A DNA stretch of 64,000 nucleotides from Tabrizicola flagellatus (GCF_008271465.1 NZ_VMDU01000005.1:1-64000), one strand, 5' to 3'. Positions 44,801-54,455 are shown, numbered from the stretch's first letter. Numbers and translations: made by a program. Notes: generated by a model not told the origin, from the sequence alone.

Positions 44801-46372
44801 TCAGGCCGAAAGCTCTTGCAGCGGCCGGGTCTCGCGCACCGTGGTCAGGGGGGTTGCGACCTGGTGGCGGAAGGTGATCATCGTCGCCCCCCCGGGCAGC
44901 GGCCGGAAGCGGCAGGAGACCAGCCGTCCGTCCAGCAGCCGCACGTCGCCATCCCATGGCGTGCGGTCCCCGCCGCTGGTGACGAAGTCGGTCGCGTCGT
45001 CCCAGAGCAGCGTCGGCGCGGAATGCTCGCGCCACCAGGTCGAGAGCGTGGTGATGGTGGCTTCGGACAGAAGCACCTGCGGGTCATGCTGCCAGAGCTG
45101 GGCATAGGCCGCGTTCGACATCACCAGCTGTCCGCCCTGCGAAAACACCGCGACCCCGTCCTCGACCGCGTCGATCACCGACTGGCCCAGTTCCAGGTCC
45201 GCCCGGTAGCGGCGGGTGCGCGTCATCTCGTTCGAGATGTCCTCGAACATGAAGGCCAGGGCGCCGTTCGGATGCGGACGGCCGATGACGCGGTAGGTCT
45301 GGCCGCCCGGCAGGCTCCAGGTCTCCTCGAAGATGCCCATGCTGGCCTCTTCCTCTAGCCGTGCCAGCTGCTTGCGCCAGCTGCGATAGTCGCGCGGTTC
45401 CGGGATCATCGACCGGGCACGCATCGCGTCCAGGAAGGCGTTCAGCGAGGGCCGCGCGATCAGCATCTCGGGCGGAAGCCGGGTCAGGTCGGTCAGCGCC
45501 GGGTTGAACATCTGCAGGCAGCGCCCGCGGTCGAAGATCGCAAGGCCGATCGGCAGGTCGGCGAAGGTCTTGGTCAGCGTCTGCATGAACTCGCGCAGCG
45601 CGGTTTCCGCCTGCACCGCCTTGTCGGCCGCCTGCGCATAGCAGAGTACCTCGTCTCCCGCCGGCACCTGCACCAGGTCGAACCATTCCGCGCCGCTGGG
45701 CATCTGAAGCTTCAGCCGCGCCGAAGTGCCGGGGGCCCGGTCGAACAGTTTCGGCAGGGGCCAGGACAGATCCTCGCCTTCGGGCAAGAGCTCGACCGCG
45801 CGGATCAGGTAGGCATGGTTCGCCCATACCACCGCGCCATCGGCGGCCTCCTTCCAAAGCAGAACCGGTGCCCGCGACAGGATCGCGCGCTGGGTCAACA
45901 CCTCGTTCTGGAGCGCCGCTGCCGTGGCGGTGTCGCAGTGGCCGGTCTGCGGGTCGGTCGGAAATCCGGCCTGACCGGCGTCCACCGCAAGATGCAGGAG
46001 ACCCGAGCGCAGTTCGGCCTTGAGGACCAGCGGTGGACTGGTCCCGGGATGCGAGGCGATCCTGATCTGGCCGATGCGGGGAAGGTTTGCCAGCCGCTCT
46101 GCCAGGCCAGGAAAATCGGGGCCGAAGCGTGCCATGAACCGGCCCCAGGCGCGCTGGTCCTCGCCTTCCGGCAGCAGCGCGCGTGCCGCAGGCGAGGCGT
46201 CGATCAGCCGCTCTCCGTCGAACAGGAAGGCGATCTGCGCGGGGGTGGCTGCGAAGATGCTGGCGACCGGCGTCGGCTGGCGGTCGAGCCAGGCCTGCAT
46301 CAGGATCAGAGCAGAAAGGGCGACCAGAAAGGCCGCGAGCACCATGCCCAGGATCATCGCAAGATCGCCCAT
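44801..46372 (-). CDS. divL: DivL-like PAS-domain protein lacking a kinase domain
   Basis: A 523-residue protein. One N-terminal transmembrane helix (ILGMVLAAFLVALSALILMQAW) is followed by at least three PAS-like modules (about residues 40-110, 270-380 and 390-500). Among the visible PAS elements are PIGLAIFDRGRCLQMFNPALTDLT and DAVEDGVAVFSQGGQLVMSNAAYAQLW. It ends ETRPLQELSA after the last PAS, with no dimerisation/phosphotransfer helix and no HATPase_c, unlike Caulobacter DivL (about 770 residues). The synteny divL-tsaE-amgK-murU-addB-addA is that of alphaproteobacterial divL loci. DivL stimulates the CckA-ChpT-CtrA relay; R. capsulatus has a PAS-only DivL affecting CtrA output. Confidence 0.85.
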   Translation of the reverse strand: MGDLAMILGMVLAAFLVALSALILMQAWLDRQPTPVASIFAATPAQIAFLFDGERLIDASPAARALLPEGEDQRAWGRFMARFGPDFPGLAERLANLPRIGQIRIASHPGTSPPLVLKAELRSGLLHLAVDAGQAGFPTDPQTGHCDTATAAALQNEVLTQRAILSRAPVLLWKEAADGAVVWANHAYLIRAVELLPEGEDLSWPLPKLFDRAPGTSARLKLQMPSGAEWFDLVQVPAGDEVLCYAQAADKAVQAETALREFMQTLTKTFADLPIGLAIFDRGRCLQMFNPALTDLTRLPPEMLIARPSLNAFLDAMRARSMIPEPRDYRSWRKQLARLEEEASMGIFEETWSLPGGQTYRVIGRPHPNGALAFMFEDISNEMTRTRRYRADLELGQSVIDAVEDGVAVFSQGGQLVMSNAAYAQLWQHDPQVLLSEATITTLSTWWREHSAPTLLWDDATDFVTSGGDRTPWDGDVRLLDGRLVSCRFRPLPGGATMITFRHQVATPLTTVRETRPLQELSA

Positions 46373-46427
46373 TCCGAAAGCACCCCTGAAAAGGACTCAA
46401 CTTTGAGCAACGCTAGGCGCCGAACGG

Positions 46428-46442
46428 TTAATTGCCGGTTAA
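46428..46442. promoter_or_regulatory. Perfect CtrA box upstream of the divL-like gene
   Basis: TTAA-TTGCCGG-TTAA on the plus strand; the minus strand reads TTAACCGGCAATTAACC, so both half-sites carry the preferred CC flank. All eight defined positions match, with exact N7 spacing. It lies 56-70 bases upstream of the divL ATG and 90 bases from the DMT exporter ATG. TTAA is rare in this GC-rich DNA, so a chance perfect match is unlikely. Confidence 0.8.
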
Positions 46443-46531
46443 CCCGGGCTTCGGATCGGCACCGGCTCTCGTACACGGGCCGCCGGACCACCCTTTCGCA
46501 GAATGACGGCAGGTGATAGCCAGCCACGGCC

Positions 46532-47428
46532 ATGACCACGCAACAGAACACCAGGGCCGGCATCTGGCTGATGATCGCCACGACGCTGGTCTTTGCCGCG
46601 CAGGACGGGATCTCGCGCCACTTGGGGTCGAACTACCCGGTCACGATGGTGGTGATGATCCGCTTCTGGTTCTTCGCGTTCTTTGTCATGGCCCTCGCCG
46701 CCCGGTCGCAGGGCGGTCTCGCCGCTGCCGCAAGGTCGCATTTCCCCTGGGTGCAGTTGGCGAGGGGTATGATCCTGGTGGCCGAAATCGCGGTGATGAT
46801 GGTGGGCTTCGTCAAGCTGGGCCTGATCGAGGCGCATGCGGTGTTCACCTGCTATCCGCTGCTGGTGGCGGCGCTGTCGGGGCCGGTCCTTGGCGAAAAG
46901 GTCGGCTGGCGGCGCTGGACGGCGATCCTGGTGGGTTTCGCCGGTGTGCTGATCATCCTGGAACCCGGCTTTGGCGTCTTTTCGCCCTGGGCCCTCGTGC
47001 CACTGCTCGCGGCGGCCATGTTCGCGCTTTACGGGCTGCTGACCCGCTATGTCGCGCGGAAGGACAGCACCACGGTCAGCTTCTTCTGGACCGGGGTCGT
47101 CGGCGCCGTCGCCATGACGCCCTTCGGCCTGGCGCACTGGACCTGGATGACGCCGGGCGACTGGGGCTGGATGGCCACGCTCTGCTGCTCGGCGGCTCTG
47201 GGCCACTGGCTCCTGATCCGGGCCTTTGCGGTGGCAGAGGCCTCGGCGATCCAGCCTTTTGCCTATCTGCAACTGGTCTGGGCCAGCGGCATCGGGCTGG
47301 TGGTGTTCGACGAGACGCTGCGGACCAACGTCGCCATGGGGGCGGGGATCGTCGTGGCTGCCGGGGTCTTCACGATCTGGCGCCAGCGGGTGCGCGAGAA
47401 AGCTGCGCTGCGCCAGGTGCAGCCCTAG
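46532..47428 (+). CDS. DMT-superfamily (EamA) transporter
   Basis: A 298-residue membrane protein with about ten transmembrane helices in two EamA repeats. The repeat ends are seen in EAHAVFTCYPLLVAALSGPVLGEKVGWRRW and EASAIQPFAYLQLVWASGIGLVVFDE. It probably exports a small metabolite; the substrate is unknown. It is divergent from the divL-like gene, sharing a 159-base intergenic region, and a CtrA effect on it is possible. Confidence 0.9.
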   Translation: MTTQQNTRAGIWLMIATTLVFAAQDGISRHLGSNYPVTMVVMIRFWFFAFFVMALAARSQGGLAAAARSHFPWVQLARGMILVAEIAVMMVGFVKLGLIEAHAVFTCYPLLVAALSGPVLGEKVGWRRWTAILVGFAGVLIILEPGFGVFSPWALVPLLAAAMFALYGLLTRYVARKDSTTVSFFWTGVVGAVAMTPFGLAHWTWMTPGDWGWMATLCCSAALGHWLLIRAFAVAEASAIQPFAYLQLVWASGIGLVVFDETLRTNVAMGAGIVVAAGVFTIWRQRVREKAALRQVQP

Positions 47429-47520
47429 CGAGGATCAGGCGCGAGCCGCAGGACGAGCGGTCCCGGTTGCCCTGCGCAGGGCGCGCGCGTAAAAGCCTTG
47501 CCAGACAGAAGGAGACCGCC

Positions 47521-49038
47521 ATGCCCGCGCCGAAACCCGTCGTCCTGTGCATCCTCGACGGCTGGGGCATCGGGCCGAACCCCGCGACCTCGGCCCCCGC
47601 GCAGGCGGCGGTGCCGACCTTCAACCGGCTCTGGGCGACCTGCCCGCATGCGACGCTGACCACCTTCGGGCCGGACGTGGGCCTGCCGACCGGGCAGATG
47701 GGCAATTCCGAGGTCGGCCACACCAACATCGGCGCGGGGCGCGTGGTGGCGATGGACCTGGGCGCGATCGACCTGGCGGTCGAGGACGGCAGTTTCGCGA
47801 AGAACCCGGCGATCCTGGACTTTGCCGCGAAGGTGAAGGCCGCAGGCGGCACCGCGCATCTGATGGGTGTCGTCTCGGACGGGGGCGTGCATGGCCATGT
47901 GAACCATGTCCTCGCCGCCTGCCGGACGCTGACCGCCCTGGGCGTCCCGGTCGCGCTGCATGCCATCACCGACGGGCGCGACGTGGCCCCCTCCTCGGCG
48001 CATGACTACGTCGAGGCCCTGGTGAAGCGCCTGCCCTACGGCGCGGGCATCGCCACGGTGACGGGGCGCTACTGGGCGATGGACCGCGACAACCGGTGGG
48101 AGCGGGTCGGCCGCGCCTACGACGGCATGATCCACGCCCGGGGGGAAACCGCGCCCGACGCGCTGACCGCGATCACGACCAGTTACGGCAAGGGCGAGAC
48201 CGACGAATTCCTCGCCCCCACGGTGATCGACGGCTACCACGGCGCAAGGGATGGCGACGGGTTCTTCTGCCTGAATTTCCGCGCCGACCGTGCGCGCGAG
48301 ATCCTGGCCGCCATCGGCGACCCGGCCTTCACGGCCTTCGAGACCGGCATAAGGCCGAACTGGTCGGCGCTTCTGGGGATGGTGGAGTATTCCGACCAGC
48401 ACAACGCCTGGATGGCTACCGCCTTTCCCAAGCGCGTTCTCGTCAACACGCTGGGGGAATGGATCTCGAAGCACGGGCTGACCCAGTTCCGGTTGGCCGA
48501 GACCGAGAAATACCCGCATGTCACCTTCTTCCTGAACGGCGGGCGCGAGGAGCCCTACCCGGGCGAGGACCGCGCCATGCCGCCGTCGCCCAAGGTCGCC
48601 ACCTATGACCTGCAACCCGAGATGAGCGCGGATGCGGTCTCGGATCGTTTCGTGGAGGCGATCGGGAAAGGCTACGACCTGATCGTGGTGAACTACGCCA
48701 ACCCCGACATGGTGGGGCATACCGGGTCGCTGCCTGCGGCGATCAAGGCCTGCGAGGCGGTGGACCGGGGCCTCGGCCGGGCGCTGGAGGCGCTGGAGGC
48801 GCGGGGGGGCGCGATGATCGTCACCGCCGACCACGGCAACTGCGAGGTGATGGTGGACCCGGTGACCGGTGGACCGCACACCGCGCACACCACGAACCCG
48901 GTGCCGGTGATTCTCGTCGGCGGCCCGGCGGGCGCCCGGCTTCGGAATGGGCGGCTCGCCGACCTTGCCCCGACGCTTCTGCAACTGATGGGCCTGCCGC
49001 AGCCGCCCGAAATGACCGGACAGACCCTGATCGCATGA
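47521..49038 (+). CDS. gpmI: 2,3-bisphosphoglycerate-independent phosphoglycerate mutase GpmI
   Basis: A 505-residue manganese enzyme of glycolysis, in the alkaline-phosphatase fold. The metal-binding start is VLCILDGWGIG. The active-site Ser is in GQMGNSEVGHTNIGAGR (about residue 62). Other metal motifs are VVNYANPDMVGHTG, IVTADHGNCEVM and HTAHTTNPVP. Exact length. It overlaps the next gene by four bases. The order gpmI - EnvC-like - ctpA - rppH is widespread in alphaproteobacteria. Confidence 0.97.
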   Translation: MPAPKPVVLCILDGWGIGPNPATSAPAQAAVPTFNRLWATCPHATLTTFGPDVGLPTGQMGNSEVGHTNIGAGRVVAMDLGAIDLAVEDGSFAKNPAILDFAAKVKAAGGTAHLMGVVSDGGVHGHVNHVLAACRTLTALGVPVALHAITDGRDVAPSSAHDYVEALVKRLPYGAGIATVTGRYWAMDRDNRWERVGRAYDGMIHARGETAPDALTAITTSYGKGETDEFLAPTVIDGYHGARDGDGFFCLNFRADRAREILAAIGDPAFTAFETGIRPNWSALLGMVEYSDQHNAWMATAFPKRVLVNTLGEWISKHGLTQFRLAETEKYPHVTFFLNGGREEPYPGEDRAMPPSPKVATYDLQPEMSADAVSDRFVEAIGKGYDLIVVNYANPDMVGHTGSLPAAIKACEAVDRGLGRALEALEARGGAMIVTADHGNCEVMVDPVTGGPHTAHTTNPVPVILVGGPAGARLRNGRLADLAPTLLQLMGLPQPPEMTGQTLIA

Positions 49039-50150
49039 TCCGCGCCGCGCTATTTGCCCTTTGCCTGACCGTGCCCGCCCAGGCCGAGACCGTGGCGGAA
49101 CAGGCAGCGAGGGCGTCTGCCGACCTGCAGCGCGCTGTCGCGGCGCTCGAGACCGCAACCGAGGCGCGCGACCGGGTCGCCGCGCTCAGTCAGACGATCC
49201 GGGCCTACGAGGCGGGCCTTGGCGCGCTGCGCGGCGCCCTGCGCGAAGCGGCCCTGCGCGAATCCACCCTGACCCGCGCCTTCGAGGCCAAGCGCGACCG
49301 GATCGGGCAGCTTCTGGGTGTGCTGGCGACGATGGAGGCGAACCCGGGACCGCTGCTCCTGTTGCATCCCGACGGGGCGCTGGGCACGGCGCGTTCGGGA
49401 ATGATCCTGGCCGATGTGACCCCCGCGCTGCAATCCGAAGCGCTGCGCCTGAAGGGAGAGCTTCAGGAACTGGCCGATCTGCGCGCCCTGCAGCTGTCGG
49501 CCGGCGAGGTGCTGGAGCGTGGACTTGCCGCCGCGCAGACCGCGCGCACCGCCCTGTCGCAGGCGATCTCCGATCGCACCGATCTGCCGCGCCGCTTCAC
49601 CGAGGATCCCGAGGTGCTGAAGGGCCTGCTGGAAAGCGCCGACACGCTGGACGCCTTCGCTGCCGGCCTGTCGCCCGACAGCGCGGCCGGCAGCTCCTTT
49701 GCCGGGGCGAAGGGCACCCTGCCCCTGCCCGTGCTCGGCTCCGTCCTGCGCCGTCCGGGCGAGGCCGATGCCGCCGGTGTCCGCCGCCCGGGCGTGACGC
49801 TGGCCACAAGGAGCCACGCCCTGGTCACCGCCCCCTGGCCCGCCACGATCCGGTTTCGCGGCCCGCTTCTCGACTACGGAAATGTGATGATCCTCGAGCC
49901 CGGCGACGGCTATCTAATCGTGCTCGCGGGGATGGAAACCCTGTATGGCGAGGTGGGAGAAGTCGTGGCCGCGGAGGCCCCTCTCGGGCTGATGGGTGGG
50001 CCGGCGACCGGCACTGCGGAATTCGTGGCGCTTGGTCCAGATGGCTCTGGCGGGCGTGACACGGAAACGCTTTATATTGAACTCAGACAGGGCGCGGCGC
50101 CCGTGGACCCGATGCCGTGGTTCGCAGCCCTCGTCCGCACAGGAGAGTGA
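49035..50150 (+). CDS. EnvC-like murein hydrolase activator (degenerate LytM)
   Basis: A 371-residue exported protein. A signal peptide (IRAALFALCLTVPAQA) is followed by a long coiled-coil region (about residues 20-120 and 135-185) and a C-terminal peptidase-M23-like beta domain (ALVTAPWPATIRFRGPLLDYGNVMILEPGDGYLIVLAGM). The zinc His residues of active LytM enzymes are not visible (no HxxxD or HxH), so it is probably an activator of amidases for septal splitting. ATG overlaps the gpmI stop. Confidence 0.85.
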   Translation: MIRAALFALCLTVPAQAETVAEQAARASADLQRAVAALETATEARDRVAALSQTIRAYEAGLGALRGALREAALRESTLTRAFEAKRDRIGQLLGVLATMEANPGPLLLLHPDGALGTARSGMILADVTPALQSEALRLKGELQELADLRALQLSAGEVLERGLAAAQTARTALSQAISDRTDLPRRFTEDPEVLKGLLESADTLDAFAAGLSPDSAAGSSFAGAKGTLPLPVLGSVLRRPGEADAAGVRRPGVTLATRSHALVTAPWPATIRFRGPLLDYGNVMILEPGDGYLIVLAGMETLYGEVGEVVAAEAPLGLMGGPATGTAEFVALGPDGSGGRDTETLYIELRQGAAPVDPMPWFAALVRTGE

Positions 50151-50155
50151 CGAGC

Positions 50156-51508
50156 ATGAAGAAGCATGTGTTGGCCGCCCTGGCCGGAACCGTTGCCGGG
50201 GTCATTGCGACCACCCAGGTCGCCGGCCCGCTGATCGCGCAGGAACTGTCGAGCGACAGTTCGGTCTATGAACAGCTCGACCTCTTCGGCGACATCTTCG
50301 AGCTCGTCCGGGCCCAGTATGTCGAAGAAGTGCCGACAGAAAAGCTGGTGACGGCGGCGATCAACGGGATGCTGACCTCGCTGGACCCGCATTCCAGCTA
50401 TCTGTCCGCAAAGGATTTCGAGGACATGCAGGTGCAGACCCGGGGCGAATTCGGCGGCCTGGGGATCGAGGTCACGCAGGAAGAGGGCTTCATCAAGGTG
50501 ATCTCGCCGATGGACGGCACCCCCGCCGCCAAGGCCGGCATCCTGGCCGGGGACTTCATCACCCATGTGAACGGCGAATCCGTGCTGGGACTGATGCTGG
50601 ACGACGCCGTCGCCAAGATGCGCGGGCCGGTCGGGTCCGAGATCATCATCACCGTCGTCCGTCAGGGCACGCCGGAACCCTTCGACGTGTCGATCATCCG
50701 CGACACGATCAAGCTGACCGCCGCCAGGGGTCGCGTCGTCGGCAACACCGTTGTCCTGCGGATCACCACCTTCAACGACCAGACCACCAGCGACATGACC
50801 GAGGCGCTGAAGAAGGGAATCGAGGAACTGGGCGGGGCCGGGAATCTCGATGGTGTGGTGATCGACCTGCGCAACAACCCCGGCGGCCTTCTGAACGAGG
50901 CGATCTCGGTTTCGGACGCCTTCCTCGACAAGGGCGAGATCGTCTCGACCCGGGGCCGCGTCGCCGGCAGCGGCGAGCGCTACAATGCCACACCTGGCGA
51001 CCTGGCAGGCGGCAAGCCCATCGTGGTGCTCATCAACGGCGGTTCGGCATCGGCCTCCGAGATCGTGGCGGGCGCGCTTCAGGACCATCGCCGGGCGATC
51101 GTCGTGGGCACCAAGAGCTTCGGCAAGGGCTCGGTCCAGACGCTGATCCCGCTGCGCGGCGACGGCGCGATGCGGCTGACCACGGCGCGCTACTACACCC
51201 CGTCGGGCCGCTCGATCCAGGCGCTGGGCATTTCGCCCGACATCGTGGTCCAGCAGCCCGCTCCGAAGCCGGTCGATCCGGCCGCCGCCGCCGAGGAGGA
51301 GAAATCCGCCGCAAGCCGGCAGCGGTCCGAGGCCGACCTGCGCGGCGCGATCTCTAACGACTCGATGACGGACGAGGAAAAGCGGCTCTACGAGGAGGAA
51401 CTCGCCCGGGCCGAGGAATCGGCCAAGCTGCGCGACGAGGACTATCAGCTGGCCTATGCGGTGGACATCATCAAGGGGCTGACGGCCATCGCCCCGGAAA
51501 CGCCGTGA
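50156..51508 (+). CDS. ctpA: C-terminal processing peptidase (S41 family, CtpA)
   Basis: A 450-residue exported serine protease. The N-terminal signal is [26 protein letters not shown] domain runs at about residues 90-170 ([29 protein letters not shown]). The catalytic Ser is in [15 protein letters not shown] and the Lys in [14 protein letters not shown]. The C-terminus is Glu/Arg-rich. It trims C-termini of periplasmic proteins. ATG 50156 has GGAGAG upstream. Confidence 0.95.
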   Translation: MKKHVLAALAGTVAGVIATTQVAGPLIAQELSSDSSVYEQLDLFGDIFELVRAQYVEEVPTEKLVTAAINGMLTSLDPHSSYLSAKDFEDMQVQTRGEFGGLGIEVTQEEGFIKVISPMDGTPAAKAGILAGDFITHVNGESVLGLMLDDAVAKMRGPVGSEIIITVVRQGTPEPFDVSIIRDTIKLTAARGRVVGNTVVLRITTFNDQTTSDMTEALKKGIEELGGAGNLDGVVIDLRNNPGGLLNEAISVSDAFLDKGEIVSTRGRVAGSGERYNATPGDLAGGKPIVVLINGGSASASEIVAGALQDHRRAIVVGTKSFGKGSVQTLIPLRGDGAMRLTTARYYTPSGRSIQALGISPDIVVQQPAPKPVDPAAAAEEEKSAASRQRSEADLRGAISNDSMTDEEKRLYEEELARAEESAKLRDEDYQLAYAVDIIKGLTAIAPETP

Positions 51509-51512
51509 CGCC

Positions 51513-51992
51513 ATGGTCGCGGCCGACAGCCTGCCCTATCGCCCTTGTGTCGGCGTGGTGCTGATCGACGCGCGCGGCCTGGTCTTTGCCGGCCAGCGCA
51601 TCGACAGCCCCTCGCCTGCCTGGCAGATGCCGCAGGGCGGGATCGACAAGGACGAAAAGCCGAAAGAGGCCGCCTACCGCGAGCTTTGGGAGGAAACCGG
51701 CATCCCTCGCGACAAGGTGGAGTTCGTGGCCAAGACCCACGGCTGGGTCACCTACGACCTGCCGCCCGAGCTTCTGGGCAAGGTCTGGGGCGGAAAGTAT
51801 CGCGGGCAGAAGCAGAAGTGGTTCCTGTTCCGCTTTCTCGGCCGGGACTCGGACGTGAAGATCGCGACCGAACACCCCGAATTCTCCACCTGGCGCTGGA
51901 TCACTGCGGACGAGATGCTGGACAGCATCGTGCCCTTCAAGCGCGCGGTCTATGAAGAGGTCATCCGCAGCTTCCGCGCCTATCTGGCCTGA
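51513..51992 (+). CDS. rppH: RNA 5' pyrophosphohydrolase RppH
   Basis: A 159-residue Nudix hydrolase that converts 5'-triphosphate RNA ends to monophosphate, starting RNA decay. It has [11 protein letters not shown], then the RppH signature [14 protein letters not shown]. The Nudix box [22 protein letters not shown] matches GX5EX7REUXEEXGU. The later KWFLFRFLG and EFSTWRW blocks are typical. Start four bases after ctpA, cotranscribed. Confidence 0.95.
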   Translation: MVAADSLPYRPCVGVVLIDARGLVFAGQRIDSPSPAWQMPQGGIDKDEKPKEAAYRELWEETGIPRDKVEFVAKTHGWVTYDLPPELLGKVWGGKYRGQKQKWFLFRFLGRDSDVKIATEHPEFSTWRWITADEMLDSIVPFKRAVYEEVIRSFRAYLA

Positions 51993-52070
51993 GACGCCTT
52001 GACCTGCCGCAAGGCACGGCACCGGACTTCTGGGCAACCTGAACCCGTCCCTGTCCGAAAGGCCGCCCTG

Positions 52071-52451
52071 ATGCAATCTGCCATGGCCATCACTGCCGTC
52101 TTCCTGACGCTGTTCGTTGTGCCGATCCTCGTCTACGGTGCCCAGTCCGCATTGACTGGCCTGCAACCCCCCGGCGACAATCCCGCCACATTCCTGTTCG
52201 GTGTTGCCGTGTCGAAACTGGGCACGGCACTGGCCTTTGTCGGCTTCTGGCTCCTGGCCCGCAATGATCTGGCAGGGCAGCTATGGACCTATGTTGCGCT
52301 GTGGTGGCTGATGTTCGTCCTGGGCGAGATCAGCCAGGCGATCGGGCCGGATTACAGCTGGCCCGAAGCCATCGGCGGGATCATATCCGAAACGATCTAT
52401 CTGCCGCTCTCCGGCCTCATCCTGCGTTGGCTCCTCCCTGCCTTGGCCTGA
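52071..52451 (+). CDS. Small four-helix membrane protein, unknown function
   Basis: A 126-residue protein with four predicted transmembrane helices (AITAVFLTLFVVPILVYGA; VSKLGTALAFVGFWLLA; LWTYVALWWLMFVLGEI; IYLPLSGLILRWLLPAL). The family is not recognised. ATG 52071 gives a clean first helix; the frame extends 24 codons upstream without a hydrophobic or conserved start. Confidence 0.65.
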   Translation: MQSAMAITAVFLTLFVVPILVYGAQSALTGLQPPGDNPATFLFGVAVSKLGTALAFVGFWLLARNDLAGQLWTYVALWWLMFVLGEISQAIGPDYSWPEAIGGIISETIYLPLSGLILRWLLPALA

Positions 52452-52682
52452 CCGGCACCACCATCCGGAAACACGTTCCGATCTTTCCCGGCAGAAGGGC
52501 GGTCAGCGGGAAATCTGCCCCCGTCGCTGATGTAGTGCAGAACCGTTGCCTAGCTGCGCCAAGTCCCCTGCGATTTCCGCCTTATCTGCCGAAAACTCCC
52601 TGCCTTCGCTTGATGTCGCCCCCCGGGTCAGGCTACGGACCCGCGCAAAAGACGGCCGCCGCCCGTGTGAAAGGTCCGATCC
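52452..52682. other. Leader region of sat/cysC
   Basis: 231 bases with no gene. It should contain the promoter for the sulfate-activation gene. Near 52600-52660 there is a GC-rich inverted segment (CCCCCCGGGTC and GACCCGCG-like). No SAM or other riboswitch consensus was recognised. Confidence 0.4.
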
Positions 52683-54389
52683 ATGTCCCTGCCGAACCAT
52701 GCTCCGATCTCCGAGCTTTACGTCTCGTACGACTCTGCCCAGAAGCTGAAGATCGAGGCGGGCAACCTGCCCTCCTGGGATCTGACCCCGCGCCAGATCT
52801 GCGACCTGGAATTGCTGATGAACGGCGGGTTCCATCCGCTGAAGGGCTTCATGAGCCAGGCCGACTACGACAGCGTGGTGGACCGGATGCGGCTGGCCGA
52901 CGGGACGCTGTTTCCGATCCCGATCACGCTGGACGTGTCCGAAGCCTTCGCCGACAAAGTCGAACCAGGCCAGGATATCGCGCTGCGCGACCAGGAAGGC
53001 GTGATCCTGGCAATCCTGTCGATCAGCGACAAATGGGTGCCGAACAAGGCGGTCGAGGCGGAGAAGGTCTTCGGCGCCGACGACATCGCCCATCCGGCGG
53101 TGAACTACCTGCACCATACGGCGGGCAAGGTCTATCTGGGCGGCCCGATCACCGGGATCCAGCCGCCCGTCCACTACGACTTCAAGGCCCGCCGCGATAC
53201 GCCCAACGAGTTGCGCGCGCTGTTCCGCAAGCTGGGCTGGCGCAAGATCGTGGCCTTCCAGACCCGCAATCCGCTGCACCGCGCGCATCAGGAACTGACC
53301 TTCCGCGCCGCGCGCGAGGCCGAAGCCAACCTCCTGATCCACCCGGTCGTCGGCATGACCAAGCCGGGCGACGTGGACCATTTCACCCGCGTCCGCTGCT
53401 ATGAAGCGGTGCTGGACAAGTATCCGGCCCAGACCACCGCGCTTTCCCTCCTCAACCTCGCCATGCGCATGGCCGGGCCCCGTGAGGCGGTGTGGCACGG
53501 CATCATCCGCCGCAATCACGGCTGCACCCACATGATCGTCGGCCGCGATCATGCGGGCCCCGGCAAGAACTCCCAGGGCAAGGATTTCTACGACCCCTAC
53601 GCCGCGCAGGAACTGTTCCGCGCCCATCAGGCCGAGATCGGCATCGAGATGGTCGACTTCAAGCACATGGTCTATGTGCAGGAAAAGGCTCAGTACTACC
53701 CTGCGAACGAGATCCCCGAAGGCTCGACGGTCCTCGACATTTCCGGCACCGAACTTCGCCGCCGCCTGCGCGAGGGGCTGGAGATCCCCGAATGGTTCAG
53801 CTTCCCCGAAGTGGTGGCCGAGTTGCGCAAGACAAGCCCGGCGCGGTCGAAACAGGGCTTCACCGTGTTCTTCACTGGCCTCTCGGGCAGCGGCAAGTCC
53901 ACCATTGCCAACGCGCTGATGGTCAAGCTGATGGAGATGGGCGGGCGCCCCGTCACGCTCTTGGACGGGGACGTGGTGCGCAAGCACCTGTCCTCGGAAC
54001 TGGGCTTCTCCAGGGAACACCGCGACATCAACATCCGCCGCATCGGCTATGTCGCCTCCGAGATCACCAAGAACGGCGGCATCGCGATCTGTGCGCCGAT
54101 CGCGCCCTATGCTGCGACCCGCCGCGCCGTGCGCGAGATGATCGAGGCCTTCGGCGCCTTCGTCGAGGTGCATGTGGCGACGCGCATCGAGGAATGCGAA
54201 AGGCGCGACCGCAAGGGTCTCTACAAGCTGGCGCGCGAGGGCAAGATCAAGGAATTCACCGGGATCTCCGACCCCTACGAGGCGCCGGAAGCCCCGGAAC
54301 TGCGCGTGGACACCGAGAATGTGGATGTCGATCACTGCGCCCATCAGGTGCTGCTGAAGCTGGAACAGATGGGCCTGATCCGGGCCTGA
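52683..54389 (+). CDS. Bifunctional ATP sulfurylase / APS kinase
   Basis: A 568-residue fusion. Residues 1-390 are a homo-oligomeric-type ATP sulfurylase, with the nucleotide motif TRNPLHRAHQELT and GRDHAGPGKNSQG. Residues 395-568 are an APS kinase, with Walker A FTGLSGSGKSTIAN and IDGD-like LLDGDVVRKHLSSELGFS, then ICAPIAPY. It makes APS and then PAPS from sulfate. The fusion order sat-cysC occurs in several alphaproteobacteria. Both active sites look intact. Often labelled sat/cysC; the locus symbol is uncertain. Confidence 0.95.
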   Translation: MSLPNHAPISELYVSYDSAQKLKIEAGNLPSWDLTPRQICDLELLMNGGFHPLKGFMSQADYDSVVDRMRLADGTLFPIPITLDVSEAFADKVEPGQDIALRDQEGVILAILSISDKWVPNKAVEAEKVFGADDIAHPAVNYLHHTAGKVYLGGPITGIQPPVHYDFKARRDTPNELRALFRKLGWRKIVAFQTRNPLHRAHQELTFRAAREAEANLLIHPVVGMTKPGDVDHFTRVRCYEAVLDKYPAQTTALSLLNLAMRMAGPREAVWHGIIRRNHGCTHMIVGRDHAGPGKNSQGKDFYDPYAAQELFRAHQAEIGIEMVDFKHMVYVQEKAQYYPANEIPEGSTVLDISGTELRRRLREGLEIPEWFSFPEVVAELRKTSPARSKQGFTVFFTGLSGSGKSTIANALMVKLMEMGGRPVTLLDGDVVRKHLSSELGFSREHRDINIRRIGYVASEITKNGGIAICAPIAPYAATRRAVREMIEAFGAFVEVHVATRIEECERRDRKGLYKLAREGKIKEFTGISDPYEAPEAPELRVDTENVDVDHCAHQVLLKLEQMGLIRA

Positions 54390-54407
54390 CGCATCCTCGT
54401 TCGCGCC

Positions 54408-54433
54408 TCCCCTCCCCCTGCGTGGGGAGGGGA
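54408..54433. repeat. G/C-run hairpin between sat/cysC and cytochrome b561
   Basis: Ten-base perfect stem, TCCCCTCCCC / GGGGAGGGGA, with six-base loop, in the gap between the convergent genes. There is no following T run. It could be a repetitive intergenic palindrome or a two-way transcription barrier. Confidence 0.5.
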
Positions 54434-54455
54434 TGGGGGTGGGGGAGCCGCAGGC

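Noticed and set aside
52452..52682. Possible riboswitch before the sulfate-activation gene
   Set aside because: Sulfur genes often have SAM riboswitches in alphaproteobacteria, but no recognisable core or pairing pattern was found by eye.
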